From IMG/VR virus record IMGVR_UViG_3300033153_011881, positions 1 to 49,124 of that record: 49,124 nt of DNA; one strand, 5' to 3'. The DNA comes from a virus. Below are positions 6,841 to 12,864 of the stretch, one piece after another. Numbering within the stretch: the first letter of the stretch is position 1; each line of letters opens with the position of its first letter. Under the pieces are notes generated by a model. The model was not told the origin of the DNA and ran no database searches. It saw only the letters and a program-made list of their open reading frames with translations. Position numbers and translations under genes: made by a program.

Positions 6841-7575
6841 TTAAATCTCAACATATTTCATCCCTATCCTGCCATTTTCCACAGTAATCTCCCCTGCCTT
6901 GCTTTTCCCCGGTGAATTATCCGAGGCAAGAATATACTTAATATTCCATCGGTTTTCCCAGTCCATCATTTCGTGTTTGTGGCCGAACAGAATCACATCA
7001 ACCCGATTGTAGAGAACACGCGCCAGTTTTCCGGCGTCCCTTAGCTCCATGAATGGATTGTTATATATGAAGGGATGGTGATGGAAAAACAGGATTTTCA
7101 CCCTGTCATCGGCCCGGTCTAATATTTTGTCCAGTGCAAATAGTTGATTGAACCCAATCTCCCCGCAGGCGAAATCAAACGGGTGATTGGTTTCCAGGTT
7201 TGTGTCCAGGGCGATCAGCCTGACCCCGTCAATATCATTAATCACAGGGGTGTTATTGCCTGAGAAAAAGCCACGCTGCCCGAGGGGTGCGGCCAACATA
7301 TCGTCAAAAAGATCGGCTTTTTTTCTGCTGTAGAGATGTCCTGCAGCGCCGAAATCATGATTGCCGGGAGCGATAAACACCCGACCGGCAAACGCCCCCA
7401 ACGCATCTAAGGCGTTTTGATATTGTTGCCTGTGCCCATCGTCTGTGATATCGCCCGTGATGATCACTGCATGATCCGGGTATCGCTCTTTTATGTTTTT
7501 CAGCAGCCTGTTTGCGTCCTGGTTATTCTCCCCGTCACGATGAAAATGCAGGTCGCTGATATGTAGAAATTTCAT
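6841..7575 (-). CDS. Calcineurin-like metallophosphoesterase
   Basis: 244 aa with the metallophosphoesterase signature set: D-x-H near the N-terminus (ISDLHFHRDG), GDITDDG, GNHDF, HHHPF and GHKHE. These are the metal ligands of the calcineurin-like fold. Likely a phosphodiesterase or phosphatase; substrate unknown (cyclic nucleotides or nucleic acid are possible). The start is ATG 7575, two bases after the stop of the lipoprotein gene; a longer frame to 7713 would overlap it. Unusual among late genes; may be a lysogen or host-takeover function. Confidence 0.85.
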   Translation of the reverse strand: MKFLHISDLHFHRDGENNQDANRLLKNIKERYPDHAVIITGDITDDGHRQQYQNALDALGAFAGRVFIAPGNHDFGAAGHLYSRKKADLFDDMLAAPLGQRGFFSGNNTPVINDIDGVRLIALDTNLETNHPFDFACGEIGFNQLFALDKILDRADDRVKILFFHHHPFIYNNPFMELRDAGKLARVLYNRVDVILFGHKHEMMDWENRWNIKYILASDNSPGKSKAGEITVENGRIGMKYVEI

Positions 7576-7577
7576 AA

Positions 7578-7982
7578 CTATAAGGCTCCTAATCCAAGGA
7601 AAGTTAGCCCGGATATTACCTGTGGTAATTTTAAAAGGCCTGGAGCATACTGTTGAATGATAGCCTGTAAAATTGGACCCATATGAGCAAGCCGCGCTCC
7701 CGCAATAAACCACTTTTGATATTCAGTTAGGACTATCTTCTCGGCGGGAATCCAATTGCCCTTTTCATCCTTCCACCAACTATCAATTTTGTTCAATTTA
7801 TCAATTATGTTTTGAGGCAAATACCCCTCATCCAGGCCACCTCGAATAGCTCCAGACGCTTGGGGCCAATCCATCGCCAGCGTTTCTACGGATGATTCAA
7901 GGGTTTGTTCGGTTTGTCCTAACTGTGTAGTGGCGCAGCCCCCAACCAAAAACGCTAAAATAATCAGGATTACCTTTTTCAT
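7578..7982 (-). CDS. Phage-encoded lipoprotein
   Basis: 134 aa. Type II signal peptide with a lipobox, LVGGC (Cys about residue 16). The mature part is helical with a W-rich middle (DSWWKDEKGNWIP) and a hydrophobic C-terminus. A role as an outer-membrane spanin (Rz1-like) component is conceivable but it lacks the usual proline-rich tail; superinfection exclusion is another option. Coupled to the metallophosphoesterase gene. Confidence 0.7.
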   Translation of the reverse strand: MKKVILIILAFLVGGCATTQLGQTEQTLESSVETLAMDWPQASGAIRGGLDEGYLPQNIIDKLNKIDSWWKDEKGNWIPAEKIVLTEYQKWFIAGARLAHMGPILQAIIQQYAPGLLKLPQVISGLTFLGLGAL

Positions 7983-8014
7983 GGATTTAATCTCCTCTTA
8001 ACCTGGTGCTTTCA

Positions 8015-8422
8015 TTAATACACTTCGCGGATAGTCAAACGGCAAATATCATAACCCCTTAGAATTTTCATAAAGGTTGTAAATGTCTTACCGGAAGCAA
8101 GCACCCCTCGGTTGCCCTGCAATCTCCCAAAATGCTGTCCCAAAACAATACAGCCCGCGGTGTCCGGCAACAGGTTCCCCGGATGAAAAAGAATATTCTT
8201 ACGACCGGGCACATTTATAATTTTGAACGTCTCTCCAAATCGCGGGGAGTTATGCCGGATACAGGTATATTGCTGGGCAGGGATTGAGGATCTGCCGGCA
8301 ACATTTTCCATATCAGGCGGTTCCAAGGTCACGCAAAACACCTCTTCACTGATCAGCAATACCCCGAAGGTTCCATATTTAGTACGCTCTTCAAGCCGGA
8401 TGAGTCTGAGTATTGGTTTTAT
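8015..8422 (-). CDS. DUF5675-like protein with an apparent ATA start
   Basis: 135 aa if begun at 8422. The core (YTCIRHNSPRFGETFKI, NILFHPGN, GCIVLGQHFG) resembles the DUF5675 family of phage proteins found near lysis genes. The family-like N-terminus (LIRLEERTKYGTFGVLLI) lies upstream of the first TTG (8359), in frame back to the stop of the previous gene, without ATG, GTG or TTG. A GAGG Shine-Dalgarno sits 7 bases before an ATA codon at 8422-8420, where an ATG would be expected. Either ATA is used, or the gene is a start-codon mutant. Function unknown. Confidence 0.6.
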   Translation of the reverse strand: MKPILRLIRLEERTKYGTFGVLLISEEVFCVTLEPPDMENVAGRSSIPAQQYTCIRHNSPRFGETFKIINVPGRKNILFHPGNLLPDTAGCIVLGQHFGRLQGNRGVLASGKTFTTFMKILRGYDICRLTIREVY

Positions 8423-8431
8423 GGCCTTACC

Positions 8432-8743
8432 TCACTTCCCCAACATTTCAATCGTATGTTTTACGACTCCCATGTCAATTTGCAGGCCTGTAACCTGCTC
8501 CAACATTTTATTTAAAAGGTTAGCCTGGGAATTGTAAATAAACCCTACAATTATGATAAGGATGGATATTGTCAGACCCATGAGCGTGAGAAATAATCGT
8601 TGAGAAACCTTCTTTTCAATGCCCTCCCACAAGCGTCTGATGGCCTTCTCTGTGGACGTTTTAGCCTCTTTAAGGGTCTCCACTGCTTCCATAATTCCAG
8701 TGTGTTCTTTGCATGGCGGGCATATTGGTTTATCTCCAGGCAT
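8432..8743 (-). CDS. Single-TM coiled-coil protein, holin-associated type
   Basis: 103 aa: a CPPC near the N-terminus, an amphipathic helix, then one clear transmembrane segment (LFLTLMGLTISILIIIVGF) and a helical C-terminus. The layout is similar to XhlA-type hemolysin/holin-accessory proteins. ATG 8743 has GAGG 8 bases upstream; a GTG at 8752 is less likely. Placed in a run of small membrane-protein genes, consistent with lysis functions. Confidence 0.65.
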   Translation of the reverse strand: MPGDKPICPPCKEHTGIMEAVETLKEAKTSTEKAIRRLWEGIEKKVSQRLFLTLMGLTISILIIIVGFIYNSQANLLNKMLEQVTGLQIDMGVVKHTIEMLGK

Positions 8744-8778
8744 TTTCTGCACCTCAGTTAGATTTCATTATAAACAAC

Positions 8779-8889
8779 TCATTGCCTCACGATCTGAAAT
8801 CGCGCACCCTGCACTACACAGGCATCATCTTCAACGCTAATAATAAATGTTACGTTGTGCCTTATGTTCCCATTATCCAGAACAAGCAT
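8779..8889 (-). CDS. Small ORF, 36 aa
   Basis: A 36-codon frame (MLVLDNGNIRHNVTFIISVE...) with an AGGAG site 4 bases before its ATG. Its start lies inside the end of the 28-aa ORF (8862-8948), so the two may be coupled. Beta-strand-rich; no family recognised. Moderate support from spacing and Shine-Dalgarno only. Confidence 0.4.
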   Translation of the reverse strand: MLVLDNGNIRHNVTFIISVEDDACVVQGARFQIVRQ

Positions 8890-8948
8890 ATCACTCCTGC
8901 AAGCGCGAAGTGGATTATGGATACTCTGAGGTGTTGTTTGCTGGTCAT
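8862..8948 (-). CDS. Small membrane peptide, 28 aa
   Basis: A 28-codon frame with one hydrophobic segment (IIHFALAGVICLFWIMG), beginning right after the stop of the 8950-10020 gene with GGGAG upstream. Resembles other tiny membrane peptides of phage late operons. Confidence 0.4.
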   Translation of the reverse strand: MTSKQHLRVSIIHFALAGVICLFWIMGT

Positions 8949-8949
8949 A

Positions 8950-10020
8950 TTACTCCCTGTATTCCTCCATCACAAATACAGGATCATAAACCAAAACCCA
9001 CCGGCCATCCCACATTCTTGCGAACACAAGTTTGATGTCAGTGCCAAACACGGTCAGAAAATACTTTGAAGTCTCATACTCCCATTCTACGGAAATATCG
9101 TCTATTGATACCGTTACTGCCCCCCACGGACACTCAGCATCTTCACCCTCTTTAAAAGTCATACTCAACCCGGACGCTTCTATTAAGGTTGTACCAGGCA
9201 GTGACCACATCCAATTACACTCGGAAGGATCGTGGACTATCGGATCAGGGTCAGGATCAATAGGGGGATTGTAAGGCGGCCAGAATGGGGCAAACGGGTC
9301 ATCATTAGGGTCATTATCTACAGGGGGATCATCCTCTCCGGTAGAAACGAAATTGCAATTACCTGTATGAGTAGGGGTTATTCCATTCGGTAGGGGGTTG
9401 CCGCTCGAATCCCAGCTTGCGGTAGCATACCATGCCTTATAGGCATTCGTGTCTATAGTCACCTCAAAATTGGAAGCTGCCAAGTTAGGGGCGCTTCGGC
9501 CATCATAGAGCACCTTTACATAGAGCCATTCACCGTCTGATGAGGGACTGTAATCCTTGACTATTGGTATGGTTCCGGAATGATTCCTGATACGTATATC
9601 ATTATCTCTAAATTGCTGAAGTGAGCCGCCAGAAAAACCTGCAGCAGATAGCCAGGGCAAGCCGTAAAAGTAGTCTTCTGATGCACTGGTACTGGTGCTA
9701 TATCCAGCTACATTGCACTGTGGCGGAAACCCCAACCGTACAACCACGCCGATCATCTGGTTCTGGGGACAGAACACGGCAAGGCTTACTCTATCCTTTA
9801 CGGCAGGCGGGATATAAAACCTGAAAAGCCACGTATTTTGTCTGCCACCCTGAAAACCCAGTTTCGTAGTTACGTTATCCGGATTATGCGTCATCTTGTA
9901 GCCACCCATCGGGTAAACAGACTTATATTGCGAAGCTGATTCCACTGCGCCGGAAACTGAAACACCCAGGAACAACACCGCCATAAAAATGACGGTTATC
10001 ATAATCGCTATTTTTTTCAT
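8950..10020 (-). CDS. Exported surface or tail-associated protein
   Basis: 356 aa. Sec signal peptide (residues 1-25, ending SVSGA), a beta-rich N-terminal half, a Pro/Asp-rich linker (DDPPVDNDPNDDPFAPFWPP) at about residues 225-250, and a C-terminal domain with paired Cys. GGAGGG precedes ATG 10020. No family recognised. The signal peptide, shared by four other genes in this cluster including the DGR target, suggests delivery to the periplasm or cell surface before or instead of assembly into virions. Confidence 0.6.
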   Translation of the reverse strand: MKKIAIMITVIFMAVLFLGVSVSGAVESASQYKSVYPMGGYKMTHNPDNVTTKLGFQGGRQNTWLFRFYIPPAVKDRVSLAVFCPQNQMIGVVVRLGFPPQCNVAGYSTSTSASEDYFYGLPWLSAAGFSGGSLQQFRDNDIRIRNHSGTIPIVKDYSPSSDGEWLYVKVLYDGRSAPNLAASNFEVTIDTNAYKAWYATASWDSSGNPLPNGITPTHTGNCNFVSTGEDDPPVDNDPNDDPFAPFWPPYNPPIDPDPDPIVHDPSECNWMWSLPGTTLIEASGLSMTFKEGEDAECPWGAVTVSIDDISVEWEYETSKYFLTVFGTDIKLVFARMWDGRWVLVYDPVFVMEEYRE

Positions 10021-10084
10021 AATACCCTCCGTTAAATTCCCACTATTTTTAATTTACTCGTTATCACTTTATTCCATACCTCCT

Positions 10085-10588
10085 TTAAAGTTTATAAAAA
10101 TGAATCATGTCTTTTTCGGGATCAGCTTTCCAGGCATCAAAATCCACTGGAGTAGACACCTCGCCATCAGCATCTTTATGCGGTTGGGGTTCAAAGAACC
10201 AAAGTTCTTTTGTATCGAGCATAATCAGATTAACGGCATGGCTTGTTCTATGCCCATGTAGCCTCGTGCACCAAACTTCTGCCACAGCCCATTCAAGTTT
10301 AGCAGAAGGCTCAAAGGCCCTGATTGACTGTAACCAAAGCACGTGGAGATCCGCCACCACTGCCACAGCCGCCGCCATGTTGGTGCACATCCAGACATCG
10401 TGGGTATATTCTATATTCTTAGCTATCATATTCCATTGCTGACCGATCATTTCATCCACGTTCTTCTTTGATGGCGCCCAGTAATCGAATCGTGGTATCC
10501 AGATAGATCTGGGGTTGTCATAACCCACTGTAAGGTGAGGCCACAGATCCTGTAACGCTCTCGATATTTCAGTGCTTGATACTTTCAT
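10085..10588 (-). CDS. Possible papain-like Cys/His protein (agglutinin C-terminal-like)
   Basis: 167 aa from ATG 10588 (AGGGAGG upstream; the longer frame to 10615 overlaps the 28-aa gene). A Cys at the start of a helix (DVWMCTNMAAAVAV), a His in SHAVNLIMLD and a Glu in WFFEPQ give a Cys-His-Glu layout seen in papain-fold enzymes such as the agglutinin C-terminal (MOA-like) proteases. This is a weak resemblance. It could be the unseen lysis enzyme or a proteolytic surface factor; not determined. Confidence 0.5.
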   Translation of the reverse strand: MKVSSTEISRALQDLWPHLTVGYDNPRSIWIPRFDYWAPSKKNVDEMIGQQWNMIAKNIEYTHDVWMCTNMAAAVAVVADLHVLWLQSIRAFEPSAKLEWAVAEVWCTRLHGHRTSHAVNLIMLDTKELWFFEPQPHKDADGEVSTPVDFDAWKADPEKDMIHFYKL

Positions 10589-10599
10589 TTTATCCTCCC

Positions 10600-10686
10600 T
10601 TATTTCACCCACCACAGAACAAACAGCAGTCCATTAAGTACTACCGACATAACCAGCATGGCCCTGAGCAGCTCGTTCCGTGTCAT
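10600..10686 (-). CDS. Small membrane peptide, 28 aa
   Basis: MTRNELLRAML followed by a transmembrane segment (VMSVVLNGLLFVLWWV) and a terminal lysine. GAGG lies 5 bases before ATG 10686. Another tiny late membrane protein, possibly a holin or holin regulator. Confidence 0.5.
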   Translation of the reverse strand: MTRNELLRAMLVMSVVLNGLLFVLWWVK

Positions 10687-10694
10687 TTCATCCT

Positions 10695-11174
10695 CTATTC
10701 AAAATCCATATTCTTAATCAACGCCAAAACAGCCTTATAGAGCTTCTTTAAACTGCTTTTCTGTGCTGTTGATAAAGCGCTGAACGTACTGTCAACATGC
10801 GTGTCAATCTGCGCGTAGGTCATGGCTGATATCTGAGCAAGCTTGTCTTGTGCCGTTGTACGATCTGTGGCAACACCCTCAATAGCTACCGTAGCCGTGC
10901 TGGACTCTGCCTCTGCAATAGCGTTTAAAACTTTTAATTTGGACGGCTTGCCCTGGATTGTGACGTAGTTATACCGGTAGAAAGTCTCTGCCTCCATCGG
11001 TCCATCACCATCCGGGTCCTTCTGGATTTCCTGGATGTTGTAATTATAATAGTAACTCTCCGGTGCGATTTTCTGAATAGTCGGCGGTGACGATTTGGAC
11101 TCCGCTGTTTCAGCAAATGTTGATGCCGGGCAGAGTAGGCAGATAAACGCTGTGATTATGAGCAGTTTTTTCAT
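10695..11174 (-). CDS. Exported helical protein next to the DGR
   Basis: 159 aa with a signal peptide (residues 1-21, ending STFAE). The mature part has a tyrosine-rich segment (SYYYNYNIQ) and a helical C-terminus rich in Ala, Thr and Ser. AAAGGAG precedes the ATG. Immediately downstream of the OB-like DGR gene. No family recognised; it might be a partner of the diversified protein at the surface (inference from position only). Confidence 0.6.
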   Translation of the reverse strand: MKKLLIITAFICLLCPASTFAETAESKSSPPTIQKIAPESYYYNYNIQEIQKDPDGDGPMEAETFYRYNYVTIQGKPSKLKVLNAIAEAESSTATVAIEGVATDRTTAQDKLAQISAMTYAQIDTHVDSTFSALSTAQKSSLKKLYKAVLALIKNMDFE

Positions 11175-11187
11175 TTTAGTATCTCCT

Positions 11188-11508
11188 TTAGCTAAAAATA
11201 TAATACCTGTTTATCTTCTTAATGGTTGCTGAAAATGGGATCTCATTCCCGTATTTTTCGATTTGCTTTATTAGTACGTCAGACCCCGTAAAAACAATCT
11301 TCACCTCGTGTTCAATCTTAATTTGCAGAGTCAAATATTTACCCGATTTGTTTTTAGAATAATTACTGTCACCAATACGATACCCGACAATCTCAATTTC
11401 CTGATTCAAAATGGTGTCCAGCTTTACTTTATCGCCATCTAAAACAGGCGGCTCTGTGGCAAAATCCGAAAAGCGTTTCTTCCGTTTTTCCGCCAATTCT
11501 ATCGTCAT
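11188..11508 (-). CDS. OB-fold-like protein coupled to the DGR reverse transcriptase
   Basis: 106 aa. A basic N-terminus (MTIELAEKRKKRFSDF) is followed by alternating beta strands with the pattern (L)NQEIEIVGYRIG...GKYLTLQIKIEHEVKIVFTG, suggesting an OB-fold nucleic-acid-binding domain; this is a fold guess without a motif. Its ATG overlaps the RT stop as ATGA, so translation is coupled. In the absence of an Avd gene it is the best candidate DGR accessory protein, perhaps binding template RNA or cDNA. Confidence 0.55.
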   Translation of the reverse strand: MTIELAEKRKKRFSDFATEPPVLDGDKVKLDTILNQEIEIVGYRIGDSNYSKNKSGKYLTLQIKIEHEVKIVFTGSDVLIKQIEKYGNEIPFSATIKKINRYYIFS

Positions 11509-12569
11509 GTGAATCTCTTTTCTAATGGGTTACTGAACCCGCCTCTCTCACACACATCCGCCAGTATTCCCTTGATTTTTTCGTCAACATGTCTGTGCCA
11601 CAGATTGAGGCAATTAGCATGCCTCATCCATCCGTGATAACTCATAATCGTACTGGCAATGGATACAGGATATTTTTCGTCGTATTTACCCCTCCGAATA
11701 GTGCGCATCTTCCGTTTGAATTCAAATGCGGTGGATTTCCGCAATAGCGTGTATCCCGGAAAAAACCGATACCCGAGAAAATCAATCCCGCGGGCAGCCA
11801 CAGGGTACACCTGCCAGTCAGATTTCAGAGTTAAGCTTAATCTGTCGATCAGGTAGGTCTCGATCTCTCTGCGGATCTCATGTAGTTTACTTTTGTCCGC
11901 TCCCAGAATCACCATATCGTCGCAGTATCGGATATAATATCGGCATCCCAGGCTTTCCTTAATCCAGTGGTCCAGACCGGTAAGATAGAGATTGCCAAAA
12001 TACTGGCTCAGGTAATTACCGATGGGTACGCCCTTATCTGTAGAATCTATAATCCGTCCCAGCAGCCATAACACATCCGGGTCTTTGATCTTTCGGGCCA
12101 GGATGCGCTTTAATATGCCGTGGTCAAGAGACGGATAGAACTTCTTCACGTCCATCTTGAGACAATAGCGGGTTCCCTCCGGATCGATCCTGAGGGCGTG
12201 CTTTATACACTTTACGCCCTTATGGATGCCGCGCCCCTTTAGACACGCCAGGGTGTCCGGAATTAGCCAGGGCACCCAGATAGGCTCGCAAACCTGCACA
12301 ATGCAATGGTGAATGATCCGATCCGGAAAGTAAGGCAGTTTATGAATCACCCGATCTTTCCGCCCCTTTTTCACAAACACCTTATAATGTGAGTTTTTGA
12401 ATATTTTATTCTTCAACATCGTCTGTATCCGTCCGAGATACATCCCCGGGTCCGCGTCAACCATGCGGACCTCATGATAATGGCTTTTGCCCTTTCGGGC
12501 GTTCTCATGTGCCATGCGGACATTGTCCATATCGTATATTTTGTGATACAAGTTTCCGTATCGTTTCAT
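11505..12569 (-). CDS. DGR reverse transcriptase
   Basis: 354 aa from ATG 12569. RT motifs in order: catalytic Asp in LKMDVKKFYPSLDH (about 140), GVPIGNYLSQYFGNLYL (about 180-196) with the SQ-containing motif 4 typical of DGR RTs, and YCDDMVIL (about 215-222) as the YxDD box. It makes cDNA from the template RNA that mutagenises the target gene 3' end. A TTG at 12650 would give 381 aa, but MKRYGNLYHKI at 12569 matches the usual DGR RT N-terminus; neither has a strong Shine-Dalgarno. No maturase or HNH domain, so not a group II intron. It lies directly after the template repeat. Confidence 0.93.
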   Translation of the reverse strand: MKRYGNLYHKIYDMDNVRMAHENARKGKSHYHEVRMVDADPGMYLGRIQTMLKNKIFKNSHYKVFVKKGRKDRVIHKLPYFPDRIIHHCIVQVCEPIWVPWLIPDTLACLKGRGIHKGVKCIKHALRIDPEGTRYCLKMDVKKFYPSLDHGILKRILARKIKDPDVLWLLGRIIDSTDKGVPIGNYLSQYFGNLYLTGLDHWIKESLGCRYYIRYCDDMVILGADKSKLHEIRREIETYLIDRLSLTLKSDWQVYPVAARGIDFLGYRFFPGYTLLRKSTAFEFKRKMRTIRRGKYDEKYPVSIASTIMSYHGWMRHANCLNLWHRHVDEKIKGILADVCERGGFSNPLEKRFT

Positions 12570-12864
12570 AAGCTGCTTATTTCGCCCTGGAGCGTTCGAA
12601 CCCTCCGGCCTACCAGCACCAAAAACGGGCCTTGCTTTGTGTTTTGCCAAGAGGCATGGTTTCAGACTCCAATGAGCTTTTTTTGCTTATCCATAAGCTG
12701 AGCTGCCCGCCGATATTCACATTGTCATTCGACGACGTGTTATTCGCATTGACGTAAAACGCTCCGGTGTTCGAGCTGTTATTCGCATTACTGCCGAATT
12801 TAACCACGCGCCAGCCGGGGAGCCTGAAACCAGTAAAAAGTTGCGTGCGTTCTGCGATTTGCGA
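12570..12864 (-). ncRNA. DGR template RNA region
   Basis: This 295-bp stretch between the target stop codon and the RT start carries the template repeat and no supported gene. It is probably transcribed with the RT as the template RNA. A 65-codon frame across it (12610-12807) is the untranslated template reading as VP-like codons, with ten AAC/AAT codons. Confidence 0.7.
12693..12818 (-). repeat. DGR template repeat (TR)
   Basis: 126 bp aligned without gaps to the VR at 12867-12992 (constant offset 174). Sense strand is minus. It has 34 adenines; 25 differ in VR, none of the other 92 positions differ (hand count). Adenines are concentrated in AAY (Asn) codons. Confidence 0.95.

Noticed and set aside
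8713-9069. Plus-strand 118-aa ORF
   Set aside because: Lies antisense to the end of the 356-aa gene and small minus-strand ORFs; no signal for transcription in this direction.
11505-12569. Group II intron or retron RT
   Set aside because: No maturase X/HNH domain or intron boundaries; TR/VR pair and motif 4 SQ fit DGR.
12610-12807. 65-aa protein across the TR
   Set aside because: It is the template repeat in VP frame; TRs are used as RNA and the frame has no ribosome site.
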